Shown here one piece after another: positions 1-11,486 of a DNA stretch of 64,000 nucleotides; within the stretch, counting starts at the first letter, position 1; each line of letters begins with the position of its first letter. Source of the DNA: Gracilaria vermiculophylla (lineage: Eukaryota > Rhodophyta > Florideophyceae > Gracilariales > Gracilariaceae); NCBI GenBank assembly GCA_019155205.2, contig JAHNZQ020000277.1, positions 838,970 to 902,969 on the forward strand, read 5' to 3'. The notes beneath the pieces are model-generated. The model was not told the DNA's origin. It worked only from the letters and a program-made list of their open reading frames with translations, and searched no databases. The position numbers and the translations under genes were made by a program.

Positions 1-239
1 GTGTTGAATGTGTGAAAATATTTTAATGGAAATTGATTCATTCAAAAGTGGGTTTTAAGAGTCGATATCCGTCCATTTTAATTCTTTCTCTTTTGATTGT
101 CAAACTAGCATTCCGAAAACACCGACGTTGAAGTCGTGACTCACACTAGCTCATTAGAAATGAGCTTAGGTAGTAGCAAGGATGACGTGCTAACTTCGGT
201 GAACACCGTGTCCGGTAAAAGCGGCTATCATGACGCAAA
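1..239. other. No recognisable feature
   Basis: Non-coding sequence at the left edge with no open frame of note. It lies downstream of the gypsy-1 pol remnant (minus strand), where an integrase would be expected, but I could not recognise integrase motifs. Confidence 0.4.
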
Positions 240-2730
240 GCTTGAGAAGCTCTTCATCTAATGGTATCCATACGATGCCCTCGCTGGTCACGATATCGTC
301 GTCAAGTTTTTTAAAAGACGAGGGTGGCTTCTTTTTCGATGCAGATTGCGAGGTTTTGATGTCAAATACATTGGGCTAACCCAACATTGATTTCAAACTG
401 GTGCTGATTAGGGTGCACAGAGCGCCCGGGCTCTGGGTTCCCAGGTAGCTTCCACAGAACGCTTAAAAATCACCGCACAAGTTGTGACCATGTCGGCCCA
501 GACGTTTCGTTCACCAGGCAGGTGTTCGACCACGTAACGAAATGCGGAGAGCTGGATTGCCCAACACATGGGCTTGCTCGCAGTGTGGCGTGTGATTCCA
601 GGATTCCTCCCGTGGGGGGTCGTGGAAATACAAGAGGTTCGCGTTGTCCATGAACATGGTCACTTCGCGCCCCATGACAAGGTAATCCAAATAGTGCATT
701 GCTTTCACGATTACGTACCCTTCCTTTTCAGGAACCGACAAGTTCGCGGCTGATCTGGAAAAAACACCGGACAAGATACGTAGCGGTTCGCGACGCTGTG
801 CTTTCGATGTCTTTTGTGCCGTGTTCATCGGGTATTTGAGAGAGAATCGCAGCCCAGTGAGTGTTCAACGTTTCGGGAGGGATAAAAAACGGTAGCCCGG
901 CTTGAAGTGTGCGAGCTTGGCAGAGGCAGCGAGTTGTTCCTTGATGTCGACGAAAGCGGCCCCATAAATAGCTCCCCACGAGCTGGTAAGAAAGTGCTTG
1001 GGAAGCAACTGTCACGTACACCAACCAGCGATCCGGTAGCAGGATTACAAACGCTTGTGTAGCACAGCGACGCGTTCAGCGTACGCAGGAAGAGAAAAGC
1101 GCACCCAGTTCGTAACGCAGATGCATTTTTGCAAATCGCTGGACATAAGTGGCCAGGTTATGGCAGGAAAAGAGTCGAAATGTTGAGGGTTATATTGGAT
1201 GTCTTGAGCAGAGATAATGCGGCCGCAAAACAGATCCTTGGTAGAGAAGAAATTTGATTTCTCTGCGTGGGCCATAACGCCAGTCTCGCTACAAACGCGG
1301 AGAAAAGACCCGGTGGAGTCGAGAAGCTCCGTCTTGTCCTTAGCATAAAATAGGAAATCTTCGATTCATTGCAGCACTATGTCGACGCGTCTGTCAAACC
1401 TCTCTTGGAGGACGGCTTCAAAATGCTTTCCAGAGTCACTGTCACTCTGCAGCAGGCTGCATGGAGAAGAGATCCCCGAGAGGTTTCTGGATAGACATCA
1501 TCACTTGCGATTCCGGAGAGAGAGGGACCTGCCAGTATTCATGAGCGAGGTCGATATTGGCGAAACTAGAACTGCCGGCGACGTCCTGAAACTTCGAGTC
1601 GAGGTGATTCAGTGCCGAGCTGATGGTCACAGTTCTAGCATTCGGTCCGCGCAGGTCGTCGGTGAATTGCAGCTTTCTCGTGCCTGGTTTTTGGCACCAC
1701 GAGATCCGGACTGGCCCACCGAGCGGATGCGTTTCTGTAAATAGTGCCGACTGCTTCGAGCTCCCGAATGGTTCTGAAGATGAACTCCCGTATCTGTGGA
1801 GCGTACTGAAGCTGCGGGGATCGGTGAGAGTTCGGGTCTGTAACGGACGTGATCACAAGAGGCAAAACGTCGGCAGGAGGCTCGTTGCAGATCTGCATTT
1901 GAAAAACCTCGCGATATTCCTTGAGCGTATTAGTTATGCGCTGCTTCCCATTTTCGGAGATCCTATTCTTCCGAGCTTCAGCGACAATGGCATCGAATTC
2001 CTTCGTGGCAGACTCGTCAGAGTCCTTGGAGATACCGACAGGGAGGCACTCGGGTAATTTGGTAGGTTCATCGTCGTCTGTCATGTACGATAGGGTTTTG
2101 TAGGCTGCAGCGGTGACCTTGAACGTCTCTTTGTCTAAAGACGTAATGTGCCAGTTTTGGATGCGCAAATGGATATGGAGGAGATTTTCGTTGAGGTCGA
2201 AACCGATAGGCTTTAGGAAAGGGCGACCGAGGAGAATCTTGTCCATGCTGATGTCTACGATGATAAAGTCAATGCAGCGTACGCTAAATGGTACATAACA
2301 ACCCGGGAAGTGAATGATGATGGTGAGCGAGACCTTTGAACACGCCACAAAAGAGTCCTTGCTGGTCTGAAGGGCACCCACAAGCGAGAGAGGGTTCTTA
2401 AGTTACTGTTCCCAAACTAACGGCTTCTCTTCCTTCAAGCTTTGGAAAGATGATTTGGCTATCCCATTAAAATCGGAACCCGAGTAGCCAAAGACGGTTT
2501 CGAAAACATCTTCTTCAAGCGTAATTCGAAAGCGATCTCCTTCGGCGTCCGGAACACATTAGCATGAAGAAGTACTGGTTCTTACCTGCATCGCTCGTCT
2601 GGCATCCTTTTTCTTGTAATGCTCGTCGGATTTCACCGATGATGCACAGTCCGTGCAGGGTAGAAGCTTCAATGCAATCTATAATTGAGGCTGGCTGCAT
2701 TTGGCTTTCTTCAACACGTTTATTGTTCAC
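240..2730 (-). mobile_element. Gypsy-1: decayed Ty3/gypsy pol (protease, RT, RNase H)
   Basis: Minus-strand remnant of a Ty3/gypsy polyprotein. In order from the right I read a retropepsin region (about 2490-2180, with a YSGSD motif where D[ST]G is expected, then ILLGRPFLKPIGF), the RT fingers/palm (about 1850-1440, ARWASPDLVVPK then FANIDLAHEYWQVPLSPES), the RT active-site stretch near 1370 (WIEDFLFYAK, so IED instead of VDD), the thumb/connection (about 1230-1040, CGRIISAQDIQYNP and CVTNWVRFSLPAYA), RNase H (about 830-510) and the linker RYVVEHLPGERNVWADM (about 540-490). At least four frameshifts separate these pieces, the protease Asp is lost and no LTRs were found, so it is a dead fragment. 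The motif order is diagnostic of Ty3/gypsy; the exact clade is not resolved. Confidence 0.85.
1635..2381 (-). pseudogene. Gypsy-1 protease-RT segment (longest open piece)
   Basis: Open frame of 248 codons, the longest uninterrupted piece of gypsy-1. The first third carries the retropepsin C-terminal signature (DISMDKILLGRPFLKPIGF). The middle is a charged linker, and the last third is the start of reverse transcriptase (REFIFRTIRELEAVGTI, ARWASPDLVVPK). The frame is lost just before the RT palm, which continues in another frame at 1442-1630. It is a fragment of a polyprotein, not a stand-alone gene. Confidence 0.8.
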
Positions 2731-2904
2731 TTTATCAATTTAAGCCTTGTCGGCAGTGTATTGGGCTTCGAATTTGATCGAAGCCGACTGGTCCACCAAC
2801 TTCAGCGTCGGTGATGTCACGACAGTCACAATGCAATGGTTGCTTCCCACATCCGTCATGAGCAGAAACAGACACCTAAACGTTCACCCTTTCCGGTCAA
2901 AGCG

Positions 2905-3293
2905 CTTTGATGACGAGTGTCGAGGTCTATGTGCTCGATCGTAGGTAATGATAGCTAATTAAACGAGTGCAAACGATGCTCGCACGCTGTGGAAGAGAAC
3001 GGGCACTCCTCTGGCGTCTATCTCGTCTCCAACATGGGTTGGTGACGCGCAAGAGGTCACTTTCATAGGTTGTACCCGGTCGTTGCATCCTCACGAAGTA
3101 ACAGATAGGAAACCGAGTCGGACAGGCTCGCACGAGTCTAGTGGACGGGGGCGTCTGGTTACGAAACCGGCACGCAAGGTTCAAGCAGTTGCCTCGCTGC
3201 ATTCTGTACGTTCTGATAATTCCAATACCACAGTATAAAACGCAAATGCGCATCTAATCGCTAAACCAGTAGCGAACATTGAGTATGTTAGAG
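2905..3293. repeat. Dispersed ~390-bp repeat, copy 1
   Basis: Diverged direct repeat of 6770-7157, in the same orientation. Shared blocks include GCAAGGTTCAAGCAGTT, GCTGCATTCTGTAC, TTGGTGACGCGCAAG (TCGGTGACGCGCAAG in copy 2) and the terminal ATTGAGTATGTTA. The inner part begins TGATAGC here and TGATCGC in copy 2. It could be an old LTR, with the 3.5 kb between the copies as internal sequence, but no primer-binding site or coding match confirms that. Confidence 0.7.
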
Positions 3294-4251
3294 CACTGTT
3301 CATCTAGTACAGAGATGATATCCTATTCGAACTGTTTTGCTGTACCAGCTGGGAATTTAGTCTTGAGGGAATAATTGACTTTTAATATGGCTTTTTCGAA
3401 ACGATAGTCCGGTGTCATGAGCTGCGGAGCACACGAGATTAAAACCAGATTTCAACAGCGTCATCTGTTGCGTCTTTCGATTTAAAGGCCCATGTATTCG
3501 TCCCCAAACGCATACACAGTGAAGTAGTTTGCTTGATGCGCTGACGAAATGTAGCTGCGTCTTTTTGTTGACCGGTGTGTCTTTTGGCTGTAGTGTCTTC
3601 CATATGTTGAAAATATGGAGAATATTTGATCTCAATTCTACTCAGCTAAGCTTGAGCTTCTTTCTCCCATTACGGTAGTCTTATGATTTAAACATCCTAT
3701 AGTTCGACATGCTCTTTTTACAGCATCTACAAACGACTTTCCATATCAAAGCGCTTCGTTGATTGGGCACGCCACGAAACGAAAGCGGACATTGCGTAGG
3801 CTTCTTAGACAATATAACAAGCAAAAATGCCTTATATTTCATTTTGAGGTTGCCGTCTTCCTCCATAATTGATCCTCTAGACGAGTGCTTCTTATATTTT
3901 TCCTATTGCACTCTCTTATTTGGCAATGGGTCTGACTACTTCCAGCATTGATTGTGCGTAAGGTGAACTAACGCTTAATTTTATATAACTGAACATGAGG
4001 ACTTTTTTTATGGGTTTCGTGTACGCTACGCGATCTGCCATGCAATATACTACGATTTAACTTGAATTGAATTCCTTTTTTGAAAAACGTACATATGCTT
4101 CTCGCCGAATTGCTCATATCATCAGCAGTAAATGTAAAGTGATGGACTACTTTTCTTTTTATAGATCAGAGGAAAATGGTTTTTTTTTCTGAATATGTCT
4201 GAAGATTTTCTCTTTTAAATGATTTTTAGTATTCTGTCACCTTCATAAAAA
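3294..4251. other. No recognisable gene
   Basis: AT-rich sequence with only short chance frames. I see no conserved motif, RNA gene or clear repeat. Confidence 0.4.
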
Positions 4252-4926
4252 TTGACTTCATCTTTGAAAACTATAAAAAAGGTCCGGACTTGTATAAAGT
4301 CAGAAACACATCGCAGCCTTATAGTTCTCTATAAGAAGAACTGTGATTCGATGAGCGTCGTTTTTCGTGGTTGGGCTTGCATCGTGACACTTCTGCCGTC
4401 ACATTTATTTTTTGACGGTAGCCGATTTAGTAAACGTAAAATTTTGTTGATGGCCACGCGTTACGGTAGACAGCGTGCCGTATGTCAATCCAGTGATATA
4501 GGAGCCCCATTTATAACCTACATGAAAACTTTATGGAGACTAGAGCTGTGCACCATACCTATAGATGTGCCTAAGGTTCTTGTTTTCTACGGTCTAATGC
4601 TAACGATATTCTGGGAAGATTCTTATTTATTGCGGTTTCTACAGCCAACCGACAGATTCCTCAGCTATCCCACAGATCTCCGAGTCCTTCCCAAGCCATA
4701 TCTGTCCAAGCAACTGGTTAGTGCTAATGTTTTGGTCATCCCAGAGCTACACCCGTTCTGGAACTGTCCTTTCCATACTTTGGTACCAGCTGGACCCTTT
4801 CTCTACGTCGAACCTTATCTCAACGTCTTACACAAACTTGCGCCTTTAAACGTATCGAGCGGTTATACCCCCGTCGTGCGCTGTATCACACTTTTGTCCC
4901 CCGATTCAGACAGTGAAGGTACCTAA
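4252..4926 (+). CDS. Unidentified ORF, possibly a retroelement fragment
   Basis: A 224-codon open frame whose first codon is TTG (a non-ATG start), so the true start is uncertain. The C-terminal ~90 residues have a beta-rich look (LSKQLVSANVLVIPE and VPAGPFLYVEPYLNV). They loosely resemble the protease-to-RT linker of Ty3/gypsy polyproteins, where a self-association-like domain carries VEP and VPV motifs. No catalytic motif is present. It lies between the two ~390-bp repeats. An inactive gypsy fragment is my best guess; a chance ORF is possible. Confidence 0.3.
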   Translation: MTSSLKTIKKVRTCIKSETHRSLIVLYKKNCDSMSVVFRGWACIVTLLPSHLFFDGSRFSKRKILLMATRYGRQRAVCQSSDIGAPFITYMKTLWRLELCTIPIDVPKVLVFYGLMLTIFWEDSYLLRFLQPTDRFLSYPTDLRVLPKPYLSKQLVSANVLVIPELHPFWNCPFHTLVPAGPFLYVEPYLNVLHKLAPLNVSSGYTPVVRCITLLSPDSDSEGT

Positions 4927-6769
4927 CAATCGATCGAGAAAACAGGAGATCCGGAAGGAAAGGGAAAATGGGATACCATTTAGGTTTCGCGACTGCTGAA
5001 AATAAATTGCCAAAGTTACCTATCCAGACCAATTAGGAGTCCGTCTGCAACGAAAGGTTTAGCAAATCGTCCATATGAAAAATAGCACGCCTCTTTCTCC
5101 GGAACTTGGATTTTAGATAACCCGGAGGGGGTACTATGAAACAACAACAATAGTGCATCTCTGTACGGCGATTCGGACAGCAGACAGTCTGTGCCTCAAC
5201 CGCCAGGAGAAAACGAGGCAGGACGGGCCGCCAGAGCCAATTCGGATGACTACATAGTGACTGTAGACGTATGAGACAGTGTTTGACTTAGATTTCTGCA
5301 TTTGGATACTAACGCAATTCTCACCATATCGGTTGACGACGTTCAGAGGGATGTATTTGGAAATTTCCCGGTTATGGTGAATCAGTTCCTCAAACATGAT
5401 GCTCCGGCATATTTCGAACAAATGGTACGGTACGTTCTACAGGCGCACCAGTTACCAGCGTCACATCATACATAGACCTCAACTATGCCCTTGGGATCGG
5501 TAGGAGTAGACTTCAACCGAGTGACAGAGGTTTTACCAGGTGGCGGACTGTACAATCGTTTCTATTACCTAAAGTGGAAGGCAACCATGAGTCCCAGTTG
5601 AAAACAGACCAGATCATCAGTACGACGAAGGGGGGATATTTTATTCCCTACCACAACTAATTGGAAAAGATGCAAAGTGAGCAAGAAGAGGTGATACCAA
5701 CGTTCAAGATTTGTCAACCTCAGAGAGTGGTAACCAGTGAAATCCAAAAAAAAGAAGGAAGAAAAGTAAATGGAAGAAAAACAGAGTTGCAAGGACGGGC
5801 TCGGAAACGTCACGTTCCAAGTCCAAAACCAGTAGCTCGACAGACCAAATAGCAGACCACAGAGGAAGGGAGCGAAATAAGCTGTACCGAAAAAGAAAAC
5901 GTCGTTGCAAGAAAAACCCAGTAGCTGCCCAGTATTCGATCTTTATTTTGATGCTAAGAATCTGGAGGACCTGCAGCCATTTATTGTCCCGAGCACAACC
6001 GCCGTCAATTGCCATATCTTCAGGTTGATCAATCCCGACGCTATGTATACCTAACGAGTCTCACAAAAGATGATTCAGCCCAATCGCTGCTTTAGTTCTC
6101 CAGTAGGAGAGACGTCCTTAAATGGAGATGACTCTATCCCAAATAACCATTTGCTCTAGAGGTCAAAGATTTCGTGTGGCCAAAATGGCTTTTCGAGGTG
6201 GCTTCAATGTGGCTGTTTTACTTTCACTGTGAGGGACTAGAGGGCGCTTTGCTTAACAGCCGGATGCAAAGAAACCCTTTAAATACATGAGTACGCCCTT
6301 AAGATGCTACACATAAATCCCCAAATGCAAACCTACTTATTGCAGACGTGTCCAACCAATGATGTAATATGAAAAGCCTATGTGGAAGTACGGGATGGTC
6401 GCCAACTTCTAGGGCCGTCCTGGTCATATTTTGTTAAAATCAATTTCATCACGTCCTCTCGATGTAGAAATATGCATACTACCTTTTCGTTGAAATCGCT
6501 GTACGGCTACATCGTGCATAAAATCATCATGGCGAAGGTTCTCAACCATAAAGCAAATCGTCTCCATCTGGTCGATAGTGCAATTTTCCGATAGACCCAA
6601 AACATTTGCGACACCCGCCCAGCTGGACGATATATTTAAATACCAACAGTTGTTACCTTAGGGAAGAAACCGGAATTTAAGAGGGTTCTGGAAGTGGATT
6701 ATTCCCCGGACTCAGCTGGTAAAGTACCCTTAGATGTAGAATGCACAATGAAAGTAGTCGACTGGGTAG
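4927..6769. other. Unclassified decayed sequence
   Basis: Contains a lysine-rich plus-strand frame (about 5660-5850) and several short frames, none with a recognisable domain. It is probably part of the same retroelement-derived stretch as the flanking sequence, but I cannot support a family call. Confidence 0.3.
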
Positions 6770-7157
6770 ATCATGAATAGTGTTCGGGTCTCCGTGCCTG
6801 AGCATAGGCACTGATCGCGAACTAATCGAGTGCAAATGATGCACACACACGGTAGCAGAGAACGGGCACACCACCTGTCGTCTGCTTCGTCCCCAACATT
6901 GGTCGGTGACGCGCAAGCGATTTCTTTTAATGGCTGTACGGGGTAGTCGCTTCCTCAGGAATAAACGAATAGCAAATCAAATCGGACAGGCCCGTACGAG
7001 TCTAGTAGACGAAGGCACTGGGGTTTAGAAACCGGCGTGCAAGGTTCAAGCAGTTTCTTCGCTGCATTCTGTACCTTCCGGTACTTCCCTTAACGCGGGA
7101 CCAAACTCAAATACGCATCCATCCGACAAACCAATGACGCACATTGAGTATGTTACA
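6770..7157. repeat. Dispersed ~390-bp repeat, copy 2
   Basis: Direct-repeat partner of 2905-3293, roughly 75-80% similar by eye. It lies immediately upstream of the gypsy-A gag zinc knuckle, so it may be the 5' LTR of gypsy-A. A TGGCACC stretch about 15 bp downstream (near 7172) could be a weak tRNA primer-binding site. No matching copy was found downstream of gypsy-A, so this stays a hypothesis. Confidence 0.65.
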
Positions 7158-7410
7158 TAAATAGACACAAATGGCACCATAAATTTTTTAGTCGTCTACC
7201 GTGCCGTTCATTATTGAAATGATGAGGCCACCACTTGCATTAAATTGATTTGACGATACGGTTTTCGTGATGCGATATGGGATAAATACGTCAAGTACCC
7301 AACAGGATTCGTGCCAAAAGGCATCATTGAAATGTGTACGGGAGCTACAGTCCCCACAGAAAACCCCTGTCTCATCGCGCTTTACAGATCAGTTGACGGG
7401 AAATTAACCA

Positions 7411-7452
7411 TGTCGGTTCTGCCCGTCACCGCACCACTTAGGAACTGCGTGT
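7411..7452 (+). other. Gypsy-A gag zinc knuckle (CCHC)
   Basis: Encodes CRFCPSPHHLGTAC, a perfect CX2CX4HX4C zinc knuckle as found in retroviral and Ty3/gypsy nucleocapsids. The surrounding frame is interrupted (a stop two codons upstream). A degenerate relative, CWFCLSPNYLATAY, lies on the minus strand near 36930 in gypsy-B. Confidence 0.75.
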
Positions 7453-8479
7453 CCCAGTGTGACTCCGCAATAACGCTTTAATCTTCTACACGTTCGCCAG
7501 TAAACCCAAAACGAAGTGTGTTGGATACCAGCGGGACGCAGGATGCGGATGACCAGCAGAAGCGCTGACCAAGACAAACCACCAAAGCAACAAATCCAAA
7601 ATTTCCGAGTGGTGGAACACCTAAAGTACAGACGCACGACCCCCAGGAACGCCGGCAAGAGAAAAAAAAATAGTTGTCGGACCTCAGGCTGCCCCCGATC
7701 GAGCACCGAGTGGCGCTCACAGATACCCCCTGAAATGGGGGATGGGTAGAAGCGAATTAAATGTCAGGGAAGCACAGGACAACGCCCAAACCATTCCGAT
7801 TGCTTTCGTCAAACACTACAAATTCAAAGATTTTCTCGCATTTTGGTCTCAACTACGCTGGCAGTACCTTGTGTATATGTTCACGACAATAGTACCAGAC
7901 GTAATCGGTTCACAAGAATTTCAAAACTTAATAAGTATATGCCACAACTTCACCGCCTGCACATTTCGAACGCTTTCATAGAGGCCACCCGACGGCCACT
8001 TTCCATCATGGGCTCAACTCACTTTCAGATAACCATGAGACGTTTGACTGTGTACGCAATTTATGGGTTTCCACAGACTGGCAACGTACTGTATTTTGAG
8101 TCCTTCTTTCATCGGCAATTGTTTCAAGTCTATACACACCCATACCAATGCAATCACGCTCAACAAGGTCTGCTGTACGAACATTAATGTTCAGTCTTCT
8201 TATAACAAACCCCTGAAGGGCACCAAGCAACCAAAAATTGCAAATATTACGTTCAGCAAAAGTACATCTCGTCCATGATATCGGGTTTCAACTCTCACTC
8301 CAAGTGGTTTTCATACATATCTGTGACCGACCAGAATTCTTGTCGCTCCACGTTGACTTTGGTTTCATGAACCGTTCTATCACCTTTATGGCTATTACGA
8401 ACGTGAATAACACCTCAAAGATGGGGTTCAAGGTGTTTCTCACAAATACCAGTTACCACGTGGTTCAATTTCCCAAACG

Positions 8480-9550
8480 GGCCAGTATTGACTAAGCGCA
8501 TTCTAGGCAAGACGCAGGGTTTCCCATTTCACAAGAAATGCTGGACGGAAAGAACTATCCCAAAGAAGGGGAGTGGTATTAATTCCGTTCAACAGAAGAA
8601 TCAAGATACAGATTGGAATGAACTCATCAAAATTGAACTCGCAGGAGACGTCCTCGGACTTAAAACATTCGACCTAGTGGATCCATCCAGCTCAATGTGT
8701 TGAGGCCAGATGGGACCATTGACGGTTATCAAACACACGATCGGATCTTATCAGGCTCCGTACTGCTCTAGAACACAAGCTCGAGAAGCGAAAACCCGAA
8801 AGATTAATTGTATTTGAAAAGGACGTTTGATAGCGTCCGCTACGTCCAAGTACGCCAGCGCAGCGGTTTTAATCAAGATTAAAGAAGAAATTCAAATGAG
8901 GTTTTTCATCGACTACAGAATGTTAAGTGCTGTAAAGAGGAGTGGTTCAGACTCAAATCCTCGAATAGACTAATGCATTGATTCAACAAAAGATGCGAAG
9001 GAATTTACGACGTTAGACGCCAACTGTGCGTATTCACAAGTTGATATTTCAGAAAAAAAATGGAAAAAATGATGTTCACGTGCTCCGCAAATCATTACCG
9101 TTTCAAATGGATACTTTTTTGTCTCCGTAACGTTTTCCTGCCTAAAAAAAAAGTGAAACATTAATCTTTTTAAGTTTAAAATGGATATCTGCATTGGTGT
9201 ACATCGAGGACGTCGTGATCACTTTCCGTACCATCAAGGACAATTTCAACCATATGGGAACTGTTATCGGACCACTGCCACAGGCGATAGGGACTTTCAA
9301 GTTGAAGCCCTGCATGTTTTTGTATCAAAACGTGAAACAAGTGGGACACGTCATATGTCCAGGCCAATTGAACATTGCATAAATAAGTATACGAACGGTA
9401 CAGAAATTGCGTATTGCAAGGAACCAGACGGATAGTTGACTCTTTTTTTGTATTGTGCAACTTATACCGTCCGTTCATGAATATTTTTGTCCTGATAGCT
9501 GCCCCACTGATCAGAGGATTACAAATGGTCAACTGGAGTGTTTCCATTAC
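8480..9550 (+). pseudogene. Gypsy-A reverse transcriptase remnant
   Basis: Frame-broken RT. Readable pieces are FFIDYRMLSAV (about 8900), FTTLDANCAYSQVDISEK (about 9000), MMFTCSANHYRFKWI (about 9070), the active-site stretch VYIEDVVITFRTIKDNFNHMG (from about 9197, YIED for the usual YVDD), LKPCMFLYQNVKQVGHV (about 9303) and the thumb LCNLYRPFMNIFVLIAAPL (about 9455). Multiple frameshifts and the D-to-E change show it is inactive. Confidence 0.85.
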
Positions 9551-9689
9551 CTAAAGAACGATAAAGTATGTCCTTTATGATCTATCAAGGTTGCAGTTCT
9601 TGCCCCATCGTTGTTTGCTATGCCTATGTCTTGAGGCCTGTACACGTTGAATACCGACATATCAGCCGTTCAGATAGGATATAGTCTCA

Positions 9690-9857
9690 TGCAGGAGAAT
9701 GAAGCTGGAAGCAAAAATGGCCAGTCGGAAAATGGAGCAGAGCTTTGTCCAACATGGAACAGAACTTTAAAGTAACAGAAATGGAATGCCTTGCGGTGGT
9801 ATGGAGCCTGCTGATGCTCAGATGCTATCAGTATGAGGCAAGAATCACCCTCATATT
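9690..9857 (+). pseudogene. Gypsy-A RNase H, 5' part
   Basis: Encodes KVTEMECLAVVWSLLMLRCYQYEARITLIL, matching the Ty3/gypsy RNase H block EKECLAVVWA...LRPYL...FTLRTDH. It stops at the left end of the Harbinger-like insertion. The rest resumes at 12739 after the 3-bp target duplication ATT. Confidence 0.8.
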
Positions 9858-9879
9858 GGGTCAAATCTGAAAGCACAAA
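9858..9879 (+). repeat. Harbinger-like element left TIR
   Basis: Begins GGGTCAAATCTGAAAG. It is the reverse complement of 12717-12738 except at two positions. Preceded by ATT (9855-9857), which recurs at 12739-12741. Confidence 0.85.
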
Positions 9880-10250
9880 TTAATGATATCATACTAGAAT
9901 AATATGTGCACGCTTAATTTGCGCGGGACCACGGAAAAGCAATTTATGTGCGTGCACAAATTCATTTTTGGCATATTTCGCGCCTTTTTTGAAAATACAT
10001 AGGAGACGAACATTTTCTTTCCATGCTGCAGACTCCTCGCCACATTATCGTCTCAAAAGCCACTCGAGAGGGTAATGTCACGATCCGACTCCCAATTTTT
10101 CCATCTCCAGACGACACCAGCTTGTCCCTACAAACACTTTTACTCACTTTTATGAGGCGCTGAGCGACTAATGAGGCAACTTTCGGTCAACGAATATGTG
10201 TCCATGCGAAACGTCGCCATGATCGACGAGTCCGGAGACTGGCGCTGCAG

Positions 10251-11296
10251 CGCCCTAGAACATCTGCTTTTTATGTTCTCTATGGCTCTGGTTGCGATCA
10301 ATCGCTAATTACACTAACAGGATTCGATCACTACTCTTTCAGTTACCTTTATAATATCTTTAAACCCCTTTATGATGATTTTTCGCATCCAGTGCTGACG
10401 GTTTTATTCAGAGAATTCCTAACCGCCCCCGTCTTCTTTGCAGGCCATGTTCAATGGATAAATGCCAATGTATGGCACGAATGTTAACCTGGTATCGTAC
10501 CTGTGGTTCGGAAATGGTACCGTGTATGTTATTCGGAATCACTGCCTCTATTTGCTATTTTTTTATTCGCTACGGTCGTCATTTAATCTTACTAAGTTTG
10601 TCGCGCGACGATAATGCCGCCGTCAGACTACCCTGCGACAACGAAATAAGAGAATACAATTCATCTATTGCTCGCTGACACTCTATTTCGACTGATGTCT
10701 ATGCCATTGCATATGGTTTAAAGCTCCGCTTGGAACAGTCAGCAGATGCGATTACACAAAACATGTTTTATAATGGTTGGACACATGAAAATTATGTTGG
10801 AAATGGTATTGAGTTTTCTTCGGCTGTGGTGGTTATAGCGTGTGCCTTAAATGTACCTTGCGCGATACACGACTCTACGATTGCTGAATGGGGCCATGTG
10901 TACAGTGAACCACAGGGTATATTCCATAGAACTGGTGGTCGTGTTCTGGCAGATTCTGATTATTGCAAAGGTTTCTATCCCTTATTGATTAAATCGTCAC
11001 AAGACATTCCAGTGGCGGAAAACTTTGACGACGTGCTATTAATCCGCCAGGCAACATCTGCACGTCAAGCTTCTGAATGGGGTAGGAGGGCTTTCCAAGG
11101 GTCGTTTCCACGCATCAAGGATAAATTGGTGTACGAAGAAGGAGGTGAAAGAAAGATAATTTTACATTCTCTCGTTCTCTTATTCAATTTACGCAAGAGG
11201 TTCGTAGGGATTAATCACATCTTAGGAACGTTTAGGCCTCACCTTAGTGTTGAAGCCAATGAGTTCACTTTTATCTTGAAGCAGCCATCTCATTAA
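10251..11296 (+). pseudogene. Harbinger-like DDE transposase (inactive)
   Basis: DDE_Tnp_4/PIF-Harbinger-type transposase remnant. The N-terminal part reads DQSLITLTGFDHYSFSYL and LYDDFSHP (frame from 10269). After a frameshift near 10440 it continues MARMLTWYRTCGSEMVP and FGITASICYFFIRYGRHL, then the catalytic region to 11296. Motifs seen are NMFYNGWTHE, GRVLADSDYCKG (second catalytic Asp) and SARQASEWGRRAFQGSFPR (catalytic Glu), ending HNLR-like FNLRKRFVGINHI. An in-frame TGA lies at 10676-10678, and the expected first catalytic DG appears as YG (IAYGLKL), so the enzyme is dead by several independent lesions. Family assignment rests on the conserved motif order. Confidence 0.85.
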
Positions 11297-11486
11297 AGTT
11301 TAACGTACTGTGTAGGAATCACTACATTCTGTCGTTATCGGAAGAAGGTTCTTCAGACCTATGTCGCTCTCGGGAATCCTCGGCCATTAGAACTACCATC
11401 ATTTTCATAAACGATTAATTGCTTTTGCGATCCTCTTCGCGGCGAGCGTTTTCTTCCGCACGATCCTCTCCTCGCCTGAACCTCTC

